A DNA stretch of 64,000 bases from Modestobacter sp. VKM Ac-2986. Lineage in GTDB: Bacteria > Actinomycetota > Actinomycetes > Mycobacteriales > Geodermatophilaceae. The stretch is from assembly GCF_026967795.1 (NCBI RefSeq), contig NZ_JAPVBH010000005.1, positions 310,771 through 374,770 on the forward strand. Reading direction: 5' to 3'. Under the pieces are notes generated by a model. It worked only from the letters and a program-made list of their open reading frames with translations. It was not told the DNA's origin and ran no database searches. The translations under genes were made by a program, and so were the position numbers. Below are positions 34,132 to 42,610 of the stretch, in pieces (positions within the stretch are counted from its first letter, which is position 1; the number at the start of each line of letters is the position of its first letter).

Positions 34132-36050
34132 ACCGCCGCAAGCCCCGCACCCTCCGCCGCGTCCGCAACGGCGCGCTGATCGGTGGTGCGGTCGTCGCCC
34201 TGGTCGCGGTCAACGGCCCCGTGGTCAGCAGCGCGGCCGGCCGCGCCTACACCGCCTACGAGCGCAGCCAGCCCGAGTACAAGGCCGCGCACGGCCACTG
34301 GGAGACCATCGAGCTGCCCGAGCAGTACCGGGCGCAGGCGGTGCACGCCGCCCTGCTCCGCACCGGCAAGGTGCTGCTGGTCGCCGGTTCCGGCAACGAC
34401 GCGGCCGACTTCGAGGCCGGGAGCTTCTCGACCGTGCTGTGGGACCCGGTCACCGGCGACACCAAGGAGATCCCGACCCCGGAGGACCTCTTCTGCTCCG
34501 GGCACGCCTTCCTGCCCAACGGCAACCTGCTCATCGCCGGCGGCACCCGCAAGTACGAGGTGTTGGCCGGTGACGTCACCAACGCCGCCGGTGTGCTCAC
34601 GGTGAAGAACGAGAGCGTGACCAGCGGCGTCACCCTGCCGAAGGGCAGCCGGTTCACGGCCAACGGGAACGTCTACGTCTCCACGGAGGACGTCGCCGTG
34701 CCGGCGGCACACCACATGGCCGGCACGCACATGGCCGGGCAGCAGGACGTCTGGATCCAGGCCGAGGAGGCCGGTGCGGGACCGGTCGTCACCGGTGGCC
34801 AGCAGTTCCAGGTCGAGGGGCTGGACGCCGCGCGGAGTCGCGACCTCTACGGCCAGGGCGACAGCATCACGCTGGACAAGCAGAACTACGGCGGCCTGGA
34901 CGCCTCCTACGAGTTCGACGTCGCCAGCGAGACGTACGTGGCGACCGACCCGCTGACCACCTCGCGCTGGTACCCCACGCTCATCGGCCTGGAGGGCGGC
35001 CGGGTCCTGGCCGTCTCCGGCCTGGACGAGCACGGCAAGATCATCGACGGGGACAACGAGGTCTACGAGCCCGGCAGCCGGTCGTGGAACGACCAGCCCA
35101 GCCTGGACCGGTACTTCCCGACCTACCCGGCGCTGTTCCGGCTGGCCGACGGACACTCGATCTTCTACAGCGGCTCCAACACCGGCTACGGCTCCGACGT
35201 CGAGGGCCGCCAGCCCGGCATCTGGGACCTCGCCGACAACAGCTGGACCGACGTCGCCGGCCTGCGCGACCCGGAGATGAACGAGACCAGCACCTCGTTC
35301 CTGCTCGCCCCGGCGCAGGAGCAGAAGGTCGGCATCGTCGGTGGCGGCGCGGTCGGGGACAGCGAGGAGTCCACCGCCCGGTTCGACGTCGTCGACCTCA
35401 GCGCCGAGAAGCCGGTGTACGGGCCGGTCGCCGACTACCCGAGCGCGGCCCGCTACATCAGCGCGGTCACCCTGCCCGACGACACCACGATGCTCACCGG
35501 CGGTTCCGTGGGCTACCGCGGCAACCACCAGACCGACCTGCACCTGACGAACACGTTCGACCCGGAGACCGGTGCGCTGACCGAGATGGCGCCCAACGAG
35601 GTCGGCCGCAACTACCACTCCACGGCGCTGCTGCTCCCCGACGGCCGGGTCATGACCATGGGGTCGGACCCGCTGTTCGCCGACGCCGACGACACGATCC
35701 CGGGGCAGTTCGAGACCCGGATTGAGGTCTGGTCCCCGCCGTACCTGTACGCCGGGGCACGGCCGGAGGTCACGGCCGCGCCGGAGGAGGTCACCCGGGG
35801 CACCACCTTCCCGGTGTCCGCCACCGGCGAGGTCGCCGAGGCCCGGCTGCTCCGGCCCAGCGCCGTCACCCACCAGACCGACACCGAGCAGCGCTCGGTC
35901 GCCCTCGACGTCACCGCGCAGGCCGGGGGCACCGGCTACGACCTCAGCGTGCCGGTGGAGGAGGGGCTCACCCCCTCCGGCTGGTACATGCTCGTCGTGC
36001 TGGACGGCGAGGGGGTCCCGTCGCCGGCGCGCTGGGTGCACGTCCAGTGA
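34128..36050 (+). CDS. glxA: GlxA-type mononuclear copper radical oxidase
   Basis: 640 aa. A basic start and one membrane helix (residues about 16-36) anchor it outside the membrane. The seven-bladed propeller and C-terminal DUF1929 domain match galactose-oxidase-like GlxA. Copper ligands and cofactor are visible: Cys123 (LFCSGHAF) and Tyr282 (SRWYPTL) for the Tyr-Cys crosslink with Trp281 beside it, axial Tyr496 and His497 (GRNYHSTA), and His582 (THQTDTE). In Streptomyces GlxA oxidises the glycan made by CslA and needs copper delivered by Sco. It overlaps cslA and cslZ by 4 bp each. Confidence 0.94.
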   Translation: MNRRKPRTLRRVRNGALIGGAVVALVAVNGPVVSSAAGRAYTAYERSQPEYKAAHGHWETIELPEQYRAQAVHAALLRTGKVLLVAGSGNDAADFEAGSFSTVLWDPVTGDTKEIPTPEDLFCSGHAFLPNGNLLIAGGTRKYEVLAGDVTNAAGVLTVKNESVTSGVTLPKGSRFTANGNVYVSTEDVAVPAAHHMAGTHMAGQQDVWIQAEEAGAGPVVTGGQQFQVEGLDAARSRDLYGQGDSITLDKQNYGGLDASYEFDVASETYVATDPLTTSRWYPTLIGLEGGRVLAVSGLDEHGKIIDGDNEVYEPGSRSWNDQPSLDRYFPTYPALFRLADGHSIFYSGSNTGYGSDVEGRQPGIWDLADNSWTDVAGLRDPEMNETSTSFLLAPAQEQKVGIVGGGAVGDSEESTARFDVVDLSAEKPVYGPVADYPSAARYISAVTLPDDTTMLTGGSVGYRGNHQTDLHLTNTFDPETGALTEMAPNEVGRNYHSTALLLPDGRVMTMGSDPLFADADDTIPGQFETRIEVWSPPYLYAGARPEVTAAPEEVTRGTTFPVSATGEVAEARLLRPSAVTHQTDTEQRSVALDVTAQAGGTGYDLSVPVEEGLTPSGWYMLVVLDGEGVPSPARWVHVQ

Positions 36051-37099
36051 CGTCGCACCGGACCGGACGGCGGCCCGCGCTGGCCGCCGTCCTGGCCGCG
36101 GCGGCCGTCGCCGCCCTGGCCGCCTGCGGCGCCGACGGCGCACCGGACCCGGCAGCGGGGACGTCGGCGGCGGCTGCCACCAGCACCGAGGACCGGCTCT
36201 CCGGCGAGCTCTGGCTCAACCCGGACGGGCACGCCGCGGTGGCCGCCCGGCAGGCCCGTGAGCAGGGTCGGCCCGCGGAGGCCGACGCCCTCGCCCCCCT
36301 GGCCGACCAGCCCACCGCCACCTGGTTCGCCAATCCCGGCAACCCGTACGCGGAGGTGGCCGCGCTCTCGGAGGCGGCTGCCGCAGCCGGGCAGGTCCCG
36401 GTCGTGGTCGCCTACTTCGTGCCGGTGCGCGACTGCCGCTCCTACTCCGCCGGCGGCGCCCCGGACGCCGACGCCTACCTGACCTGGGTGGGCAGCCTCG
36501 CCGCCGCGCTCGGCGACCGGCCGGCCGTCGTCGTCCTCGAGCCCGACGCCGTCGCCCACGCCGTCGTCGGCTGTGAGGGCGTGCAGCCCGAGCAGCGCTA
36601 CGAGCTGCTGGCCCGCGCGGTGGAGATCCTCGGCCGCCAGCCGGAGGTGCGCACCTACCTCGACGCCGGCAACCCCGGGTGGGTGACCGACCTGCCCGTG
36701 CTGGCCGCGGCCCTGCGCAGCAGCGGGGTCGACGCCGCCGCCGGCTTCGCGCTCAACGTGTCGAACTTCCAGACCACCGAGGACAGCGTCCGGTTCGGCA
36801 CGCAGCTGTCCCGGCAGCTGGAGCAGGACGCCCCGGCGGGCACGCCCCCGGCTCACTTCGTCGTGGACACCAGCCGCAACGGCGCCGGTCCGCCGCCGTC
36901 GGACGGCGGCGCCGACACCGCCTGGTGCAACCCCGCCGGCCGCCGGCTCGGCGAGGCGCCGACGACCGACGTCGACCGGGAGCGGGTGGACGCCCTGCTG
37001 TGGGTCAAGCAGCCCGGTGACTCCGACGGCACCTGCGCCGGCGGCCCGCCGGCCGGGCAGTTCTGGCTGCCGGCCGCGCTGGAGCTGGCCGGCAGCTGA
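36047..37099 (+). CDS. cslZ: Lipoprotein endoglucanase, GH6 family
   Basis: 350 aa. The N-terminal signal with lipobox LAAC (Cys at about residue 26) predicts a surface lipoprotein. GH6 motifs: VVVAYFVPVRDCRSYSAGG with the catalytic-acid Asp, VVVLEPDAVAH, RTYLDAGNPGWV, FALNVSNFQTT, HFVVDTSRNG and LLWVKQPGDSDGTC. Corresponds to CslZ of the Streptomyces cslA-glxA-cslZ operon, where it processes the glucan as it is exported. Starts at a GTG overlapping the glxA stop. Confidence 0.92.
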   Translation: MTSHRTGRRPALAAVLAAAAVAALAACGADGAPDPAAGTSAAAATSTEDRLSGELWLNPDGHAAVAARQAREQGRPAEADALAPLADQPTATWFANPGNPYAEVAALSEAAAAAGQVPVVVAYFVPVRDCRSYSAGGAPDADAYLTWVGSLAAALGDRPAVVVLEPDAVAHAVVGCEGVQPEQRYELLARAVEILGRQPEVRTYLDAGNPGWVTDLPVLAAALRSSGVDAAAGFALNVSNFQTTEDSVRFGTQLSRQLEQDAPAGTPPAHFVVDTSRNGAGPPPSDGGADTAWCNPAGRRLGEAPTTDVDRERVDALLWVKQPGDSDGTCAGGPPAGQFWLPAALELAGS

Positions 37100-37224
37100 C
37101 GGTCCGGGGAGCACCGGAACGGGCGAGTCACAGGGCCACCTGTTCTCCCGGCCGACGAGGCGACGGCGCTGCTGCTGGCCGGGGTCCTGCTGCCCGGCTG
37201 AGCCCGCGGGGGCAGGATGGGGGC

Positions 37225-37671
37225 ATGGGTCAGGTCGTCGCCACAGCCGAACGGGTCGTGCGGGCACCGGCGGACGTCGTCCGCGCCGCGCTCGCCGACT
37301 ACACCACCACCCGCCCCGCGGTGCTGCCCGAGCAGTACAGCGATTACCGGGTGACCGAGGGCGGCACCGGCGCCGGCACCCGCGTGCACTGGAAGCTGCA
37401 GGCGACGTCCAAGCGCGTGCGCGTGCAGGACGTCGTCGTCACCGCCGGCCCCGACGGCGCGCTCGTGGAGAGCGACAGCAACTCCTCGATGGTGACCACC
37501 TGGACCGTGCACCCCGCCGACGCCGGCGTGAGCACCGTGCGGGCGCGCACCACCTGGACCGGGGCGACCGGCATCGGCGGCTTCTTCGAGCGCACGTTCG
37601 CGCCCAAGGGCCTGTCCCGCATCCACCAGGCACTGCTGGAGAAGCTGGAGCACGCGGTCTCCGCAGGCTGA
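37225..37671 (+). CDS. SRPBCC family protein
   Basis: 148 aa. START/Bet v1-like fold: QVVATAERVVRAPADVVRAALADYTT at the N-terminus, GAGTRVHWKLQATSKRVRVQDVVV, a central strand pair, and a long C-terminal helix (GLSRIHQALLEKLEHAV). Members bind small hydrophobic ligands or act as polyketide cyclases; no such cluster is here. ATG 37225. Stands alone between cslZ and the sirtuin gene. Confidence 0.85.
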   Translation: MGQVVATAERVVRAPADVVRAALADYTTTRPAVLPEQYSDYRVTEGGTGAGTRVHWKLQATSKRVRVQDVVVTAGPDGALVESDSNSSMVTTWTVHPADAGVSTVRARTTWTGATGIGGFFERTFAPKGLSRIHQALLEKLEHAVSAG

Positions 37672-37705
37672 GGCACGACGGCCTCCGGGCAGGGACCATG
37701 GAGGG

Positions 37706-38548
37706 GTGACCGCACCCGCCACGCTCGCCGGCGTCGCCGAGCTCACCGACCTCCTCGCCGACGGCGGGGCCCTGGTGCTCTCCGGCGCGGGGCTCTCGAC
37801 CGACTCCGGCATCCCCGACTACCGGGGCGCCACCGGGTCGCTGCGCCGGCACACCCCGATGACCTACCAGACCTTCACCCGCGACCCGCGCGGCCGGCAC
37901 CGCTACTGGGCGCGCAGCTTCGTCGGCTGGCGGCAGATCGGCGACGCCCGCCCCAACGACGGGCACCGCGCCGTGGCCGCGCTCCAGCAGGCCGGGTGCG
38001 TGGGCGAGGTGATCACCCAGAACGTCGACGGGCTGCACCAGGCCGGCGGTGCCCGTGACGTGCTGGAGCTGCACGGCGGGCTGGACCGCACCGTCTGCCT
38101 GGGCTGCGGCGACGTCGCCTCCCGCGCCGACCTCGACGTCCGGCTGCGGGCGGTGAACCCCGGCTTCCGGCCCGACGTGGGCGACGAGGTCAACCCCGAC
38201 GGCGACGTCGAGCTGCCCGAGGAGGCCCTCGACGGCTTCGTGATGGTCGACTGCCTGGCCTGCGGTGGCGGCCCGCTCAAGCCCGACGTCGTCTTCTTCG
38301 GCGAGACGGTGCCGCGGGACCGGGTCGACCGCTGCTTCGACCTGGTGGCGGAGGCGGACTCGCTGGTGGTGCTGGGGTCGTCGTTGACCGTGATGAGCGG
38401 CTACCGGTTCGTCATCGCCGCGGCCAAGCGCGGCATCCCGGTCGCCATCGTCAACTCCGGACCCACCCGCGGGGACGCGAAGGCCACGGTCCGGGTCGAC
38501 GCCCCGCTGGGGCTCGTGCTGCCCGAGCTGGCCGGCCGGCTCGCGTGA
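37706..38548 (+). CDS. NAD-dependent protein deacetylase, Sir2 family
   Basis: 280 aa. GALVLSGAGLSTDSGIPDYRG (NAD site), ITQNVDGLHQAGG, the catalytic His in LELHGGLDRTVCLGC, two CxxC zinc pairs (CLGC and CLAC), and KPDVVFFGETVP are intact, so an active deacetylase or related deacylase is expected. An insert of about 25 residues between the zinc pairs (NPGFRPDVGDEVNPDGDVEL) is typical of this bacterial class. The stop overlaps the next gene by 4 bp, implying a shared transcript. Confidence 0.95.
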   Translation: MTAPATLAGVAELTDLLADGGALVLSGAGLSTDSGIPDYRGATGSLRRHTPMTYQTFTRDPRGRHRYWARSFVGWRQIGDARPNDGHRAVAALQQAGCVGEVITQNVDGLHQAGGARDVLELHGGLDRTVCLGCGDVASRADLDVRLRAVNPGFRPDVGDEVNPDGDVELPEEALDGFVMVDCLACGGGPLKPDVVFFGETVPRDRVDRCFDLVAEADSLVVLGSSLTVMSGYRFVIAAAKRGIPVAIVNSGPTRGDAKATVRVDAPLGLVLPELAGRLA

Positions 38549-38853
38549 CCCGGGAGGTCGAGCACACCGCCGACGGCCGCTGGATCGTCGTCGACGGACG
38601 GCGCTGGCGGACGGCGGACCCGTCGCTGCCCGAGGACGTGCGGGCGCGCCTGCTGCACCACCTGGGCGTGGGCCGCTCCGGCGTGCGCGCCGCCAAGGGC
38701 GACGATGCCGCCGTGACCGCGGCCCGGGCGCGGGTGCAGCTGGCCAAGACCGGGCTGGGCGAGCGCGGCACCGCCTGGTGGGAGCAGGACGACGCCGAGC
38801 GGCAGGCCCGCTGGGGAGCGGCGCTGGAGCAGCTGGACGCGCTGGACGCCTGA
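38545..38853 (+). CDS. Conserved small protein of unknown function
   Basis: 102 aa, GTG start overlapping the sirtuin stop. EVEHTADGRWIVVDGRRWRTADPSLPEDVRARLLHHLGVGR is followed by helices with RARVQLAKTGLGERGTAWWE. The WRxxDPxLPE pattern is common in short actinobacterial proteins that are sometimes labelled Tol transporters without good reason. Soluble, highly charged. Coupling to the sirtuin gene is the only functional hint. Confidence 0.8.
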   Translation: MTREVEHTADGRWIVVDGRRWRTADPSLPEDVRARLLHHLGVGRSGVRAAKGDDAAVTAARARVQLAKTGLGERGTAWWEQDDAERQARWGAALEQLDALDA

Positions 38854-38878
38854 GGGCCGTGTCGGCGAACACGGCCCT
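38853..38878 (+). terminator. Hairpin terminator overlapping a stop codon
   Basis: AGGGCCGTGT (from the A of the TGA) pairs perfectly with ACACGGCCCT across the loop CGGCGA. It ends the sirtuin operon. Confidence 0.7.
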
Positions 38879-38929
38879 GAGGGAGCCTGGGCGGTTGATC
38901 GCGGCGCGCTCCGGGCAGGAGGTCCGGCG

Positions 38930-39844
38930 ATGCAGACCTTCCTGCCGGTCGCCGACTTCACCGAGTCCGCCCGGCTCCTCGACAACCCCCGCCTCGGCAA
39001 GCAGCGCGTGGAGTGCCTCCAGGTGCTGCGTGCCCTGGAGCTCCCCGACTACGGCTGGGCCAACCACCCGGTCGTGATCATGTGGCGCGGGTACACCGCC
39101 GGCCTGGTCGTCTACTCCCTGGCCATGGTGCGGGTCTGGAAGGAGCGCGGTTTCGCCGACTCGACCGAGGCGCTGATCTCCGAGTTCGCCCCCGAGGCCG
39201 CGGCCATGACCCAGGCCGAGGCGGCGGAGGCGGGGCTGCTGCCCAGCTGGGTGGGCGACGCCGAGCTGCACCTGTCACACCGGTCCAACCTCGTCGCCAA
39301 GGACCCGGAGTTCTACCGGTCGAGGTTCCCCGAGGACCCCGACGACCTGCCCTACAAGTGGCCCGGTGCGGACGACGTCCCGCCCGCCCCCGCACCGGAG
39401 GGGACTCCGGTGTGGGTGGTTCGGCCGCGGGCGCACAACGAGCTGGGCGCGGCGGTCTTCGGCGGGATCGTCGGGCTGGGCACCCAGTCCGGCATCGACG
39501 TCGACGCCACCGGGCAGTCGCCGGCCGAGCTGCGGGCGTTGTCGAAGGAGCTGTCCGGCAAGCGCCCGGCCAAGGACCTGCGCCAGCTCACCGCCTTCCT
39601 CGACGAGGTCGCGCCCGGTGACCTGGTCGGCCTGCCGATCGAGGTGGGCGCCGGGCTGCTGCTCGGCCGGGTGGTCGGCGACTACTCCTTCCACGGCCGC
39701 GAGCTGCTGCCGCACCGCCGTCCGGCCCGGTTCGAGGCGGTCGTGCCCCGCTCCGCGGCGCGGCCACCGGCGACGCTGCAGGACCCGCGCGCGCTGTTCC
39801 GGGTGACCCTCGACCCGGACGCCGTCCCGCCCGGTCTGCGCTGA
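38930..39844 (+). CDS. MSMEG_6728-type pyrimidine-dimer glycosylase fused to a PUA-like reader domain
   Basis: 304 aa. Residues 1 to about 150 match the MSMEG_6728 / pyrimidine-dimer DNA glycosylase-related family: MQTFLPVADFTESARLLDNPRLGKQRVECLQVLRAL, NHPVVIMWRGYTAGLVVYSL, VWKERGFADST. Residues about 160-304 (VWVVRPRAHNELG, TAFLDEVAPGDLVGLPI, GAGLLLGRVVGDYSF, HRRPARFEAVVPR) resemble the PUA/EVE-like domain found at the N-terminus of some Mrr-type restriction proteins, thought to sense modified bases. A link of about 15 Pro-rich residues joins them. Predicted role: damage or modified-base processing of DNA. ATG 38930 with AGGAGG upstream. Confidence 0.75.
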   Translation: MQTFLPVADFTESARLLDNPRLGKQRVECLQVLRALELPDYGWANHPVVIMWRGYTAGLVVYSLAMVRVWKERGFADSTEALISEFAPEAAAMTQAEAAEAGLLPSWVGDAELHLSHRSNLVAKDPEFYRSRFPEDPDDLPYKWPGADDVPPAPAPEGTPVWVVRPRAHNELGAAVFGGIVGLGTQSGIDVDATGQSPAELRALSKELSGKRPAKDLRQLTAFLDEVAPGDLVGLPIEVGAGLLLGRVVGDYSFHGRELLPHRRPARFEAVVPRSAARPPATLQDPRALFRVTLDPDAVPPGLR

Positions 39845-39866
39845 CGCCTCCTCGGCGCCGCCCCGG

Positions 39867-39894
39867 CCTGGCGCCGTCCCCGGCCGGCGCCAGG
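39867..39894. terminator. Hairpin between convergent genes
   Basis: CCTGGCGCCG / CGGCGCCAGG, perfect 10-bp stem with an 8-nt loop, 23 bp after the glycosylase fusion and 95 bp before the phosphotransferase stop. Confidence 0.6.
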
Positions 39895-39988
39895 GCGGGC
39901 CGCCGTCCGGTGTCCGTCCATCCGGGTCGAGCCCGGTCACCGGACGTGGGGCCGCGCCGCGGCACGGACTCACGTCCGGTGGTGCGCA

Positions 39989-40852
39989 TCAACCCAGCGC
40001 GGCGCCGACCTCCCGGACCGCCTCGGCGAGCCGGGCGCGGGCCAGGGGCAGGTCCGCCGGCACCCGCGCCGCGTGCGGGAACCACCAGGCGGTGGCGTGC
40101 AGTCGCCTCAGCAGGAGGAAGGGGCGGAGCTCCTCGTCGGTCATCGGGTCGGGCATGGCGTCGACCGCGGCCTGGCCGTCCAGCCGCTGCGTGTGGCGCA
40201 GGCAGGCGACGTCCCAGCCGCGCGGGCCCAGCGCGGTGTCCTCCAGGTCGGCCCAGACCCAGCCCGCCGGGGTCGCGAGGAGGTTGCCCGGGTGGGCGTC
40301 GCCGTGCAGGGGCTGGACATCGCCGCCCAGCAGCGGGCGCAGCCGCTCCGTCAGCTCCGCGGTCCGCGCCACCAGGTCGGCCGGGGCGCCCAGCCCGACG
40401 CCGTGTCGCGCGAAGCCGGCCAGGTCCTCGAGCGGGGTGTCCAGCGGCTCGCCGGACCAGCCGGGGTCGACCGAGGCGAGCACCGTCAGCAGGTCGGCCA
40501 GGGTGCGCCCGGCGACCTCGGCGGTGGGGCGCTCGGGGAGCACCTCGACCCACTGCCAGAACGCGATGCTGGACCCGCCCTCGGTGTGCGGGCCCGGCGG
40601 CAGCAGGTCGGTGGGCCGCAGCACCGGGGCACCGGCCGAGGACAGCGCCGCGGCCAGCAGCAGGTCGCGGCGCTGGGCGCGGGCCGGGTCGGGGCGCACC
40701 AGTGGCAGGTACGTGGCGACCCGGGCCACCACGGGAGCCGGCCGCAGGTGGACCACCAGGTTGATGCCGTCGGCGAGCACCACCGGGTCGGTGACGGTGA
40801 GCCCGTGGGCCCGGGCGACCGCGACGGCCGCAGCGACCGCCCGCTCGGTCAC
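39989..40852 (-). CDS. Aminoglycoside phosphotransferase (APH) family protein
   Basis: 287 aa from GTG 40852, which overlaps the VOC gene stop by 4 bp. The kinase-like catalytic loop LHGDAHPGNLL (HGDxxxxN) and the metal-binding WADLEDTALGPRGWDVA (Asp) are present; the N-lobe is short. Family members phosphorylate antibiotics, choline or other small hydroxyl compounds, or are of unknown role; resistance cannot be inferred from this alone. Co-transcribed with the VOC protein. Confidence 0.85.
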   Translation of the reverse strand: MTERAVAAAVAVARAHGLTVTDPVVLADGINLVVHLRPAPVVARVATYLPLVRPDPARAQRRDLLLAAALSSAGAPVLRPTDLLPPGPHTEGGSSIAFWQWVEVLPERPTAEVAGRTLADLLTVLASVDPGWSGEPLDTPLEDLAGFARHGVGLGAPADLVARTAELTERLRPLLGGDVQPLHGDAHPGNLLATPAGWVWADLEDTALGPRGWDVACLRHTQRLDGQAAVDAMPDPMTDEELRPFLLLRRLHATAWWFPHAARVPADLPLARARLAEAVREVGAALG

Positions 40853-41208
40853 ACGGCGTCCCAGACAAAGCAGAAGGGGTGCCCGACGGGGTCGGCGTAG
40901 ACCCGGAAGTCGCCGCCACCGCCGGGCAGGCGGCGCGCGCCCAGGGCGAGCGCCTTCGGCTCCGCCTCCTCGACGTCGGCCACCCGGATGTCGAGGTGGA
41001 ACTGCTGCGGGTGGTCGGGGTCGGGCCACTCGGGCACCTGCAGGTCCGGTGCCTGCTGGAAGGCGATCCGGTAGCCGGCGCCGGTGACGACCACCCAGTC
41101 GTCGCCGGGGGAGCCCTTCACCTCCATCCCGAGCACCTCGGCGTAGAAGCACGCCAGGGCGTGGGCGTCGGGGGCGTCGATGACGATGGAGTGCAGCTGA
41201 CCGATCAT
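40849..41208 (-). CDS. VOC family (glyoxalase/bleomycin-resistance-like) protein
   Basis: 119 aa from ATG 41208. One VOC unit made of two beta-alpha-beta-beta-beta modules: MIGQLHSIVIDAPDAHALACFYAEVLGMEV, then HPQQFHLDIRVADVEEAEPKALALGAR, then DFRVYADPVGHPFCFVW. The usual metal-binding pattern H...E...H...E is partly visible (His6, His71 region). Function not assignable; the close coupling to an APH-type gene is common for this family pair. Confidence 0.85.
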   Translation of the reverse strand: MIGQLHSIVIDAPDAHALACFYAEVLGMEVKGSPGDDWVVVTGAGYRIAFQQAPDLQVPEWPDPDHPQQFHLDIRVADVEEAEPKALALGARRLPGGGGDFRVYADPVGHPFCFVWDAV

Positions 41209-41298
41209 GGGGCCATCTTCTCCGGCGACCGGGTGGCCGCGACAGCGGAGGGCGACCCCGGGCGAGGGCCAGGCGCGCACGTGTCGCACGATCAGCGC

Positions 41299-41856
41299 AT
41301 GGCCGCACCGGACCCCGCACCCCAGCTCGGCACGCTCACCTGGCTGCCGGCGCACGAGCACCGGCACCTGCTGGGCGACCCGGTCGCGGCGGCCGTCGCC
41401 GGGCTGTCCGGCCCGGCGTGGGTGGCCGAGATCGACGACACGGCTGCCGACACCGCTGCGTTCACCGAGACCTACGAGGTGCCGCTGACCGCCTCGGCCA
41501 ACTGCGTGGTGGTGGCCGCGCGCCGGGGCGGGGAGACGACGCTGGCCGCGTGCCTGGTCCTGGCCACCACCCGCGCCGACGTCAACGGCCTGGTGCGCCG
41601 GCACCTGGGCGCCCGCAAGGCCTCCTTCGCACCGCAGGACGTCGCGGTCGCCGAGAGCGGGATGGCCTACGGGGGCATCACCCCGGTCGGGCTGCCGGCG
41701 TCCTGGCCGGTGCTGGTCGACGCCGCGGTGGCCGCGAGCGAGCTGCTGGTGGTCGGCTCGGGCACCCGCGGCAGCAAGCTCGCGGTGCCCGGCTCGGTGC
41801 TCGCCGCGCTGCCCGGTGCCGAGGTGCTCGAGGGCCTCGGTCAGCCGCTGGACTGA
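41299..41856 (+). CDS. YbaK/EbsC family aminoacyl-tRNA deacylase-like protein
   Basis: 185 aa from ATG 41299. YbaK-type fold: ADTAAFTETYEVPLTASANCVVVAARRGGETTLAACLVLATTRAD, then LGARKASFAPQDVAVAESGMAYGGITPVGLPASWPVLVDAAV. GGITPVGLP is the family's GxxxPxG motif. Such proteins edit mischarged tRNAs (Cys-tRNAPro or similar) in trans. The N-terminal 45 residues are unique. Followed by a 51-aa gene 26 bp away. Confidence 0.88.
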   Translation: MAAPDPAPQLGTLTWLPAHEHRHLLGDPVAAAVAGLSGPAWVAEIDDTAADTAAFTETYEVPLTASANCVVVAARRGGETTLAACLVLATTRADVNGLVRRHLGARKASFAPQDVAVAESGMAYGGITPVGLPASWPVLVDAAVAASELLVVGSGTRGSKLAVPGSVLAALPGAEVLEGLGQPLD

Positions 41857-41882
41857 CCCGGTCCCGGCCTAGGCTCGGGGAC

Positions 41883-42038
41883 GTGTCCGCACCACAGCAG
41901 CCCGCCGACGACGCCGCCCGACGCCCCGTCCGCGCACCGGACGACAGCGACGTCGGCTGGGGTGAGCGGCTCACCGACCCCGACGACGACGACCGCCGCT
42001 ACCTGGAGGACCGCCCGCCGCACTGGGGCAGCGACTGA
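41883..42038 (+). CDS. Small acidic conserved protein (51 aa)
   Basis: 51 aa from GTG 41883. The C-terminal DVGWGERLTDPDDDDRRYLEDRPPHWGSD-like tail, with WGE, an Asp run and DRPPHW, is a conserved pattern of small actinobacterial proteins of unknown function. The rest is low complexity. Its TGA begins hairpin repeat copy C. Confidence 0.75.
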   Translation: MSAPQQPADDAARRPVRAPDDSDVGWGERLTDPDDDDRRYLEDRPPHWGSD

Positions 42039-42098
42039 GGGAGGACCCCCGTCCCCCTCATCCCTCGCGAGCTCGGGACGAGCCGCTGGACGGGGGCC
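42036..42098 (+). repeat. Stop-codon-linked hairpin repeat, copy C
   Basis: Starts TGAGGGAGGACCCC at the small gene's stop codon. Outer arms GGACCCCCGTCC (42043-42054) and GGACGGGGGCC (42088-42098) pair; the interior has TCATCCC and GGGACGA. Lies between the convergent 51-aa gene and mscL. Confidence 0.75.
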
Positions 42099-42125
42099 GG
42101 GCCGGGACGTGCTGGAGAGGTGCGG

Positions 42126-42569
42126 CTACGGGCGGGGGAACTCCCCGGTGTGGGCGTGCCGGCCGCCGTCCTCGCCGGGCACCTGGTCGAGGCCCTGCTG
42201 GGCGCGGAGGAGGTCGCGGATCTCGGCCAGCAGCTCGACCTGGGTCGGGGCGACCGGGCCGGCCTCCTCGCCGCGCCGGCGCCGCTCGACGACGACCTTC
42301 ATCGGCACGACCACCACGACGTAGATGACCGCGGCGGTCAGCACGAAGGTGATGACCTGGTTGACGAACGCGCCCCAGGTGAAGACCTGCTCGTTGACGA
42401 CGAAGGTGCCGCCCGTGGCGCCGCCGCCGCCGACCAGCCCGATCAGCGGCTGCAGGAACGACGTGGTGAACGAGGTGACCACCGCGGTGAACGCGGCACC
42501 GATGACCACCGCCACCGCCAGGTCGACGACGTTCCCGCGCAGCAGGAAGTCCTTGAAGCCCTTGAGCAC
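42126..42569 (-). CDS. mscL: Large-conductance mechanosensitive channel
   Basis: 147 aa from GTG 42569. TM1 with the gate motif (FLLRGNVVDLAVAVVIGAAF) and TM2 (FVLTAAVIYVVVVVPM) are clear; the loop carries FTWGAFVNQ. The C-terminal helix LLAEIRDLLRAQ is the usual MscL bundle. It opens on hypo-osmotic shock. Downstream of the SAF remnant on the same strand, as in the conserved actinobacterial block. Confidence 0.96.
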   Translation of the reverse strand: MLKGFKDFLLRGNVVDLAVAVVIGAAFTAVVTSFTTSFLQPLIGLVGGGGATGGTFVVNEQVFTWGAFVNQVITFVLTAAVIYVVVVVPMKVVVERRRRGEEAGPVAPTQVELLAEIRDLLRAQQGLDQVPGEDGGRHAHTGEFPRP

Positions 42570-42610
42570 GTCTGCACCTCTCGTGTCGTGCCGGGCGGCC
42601 TGCCCGGGGG

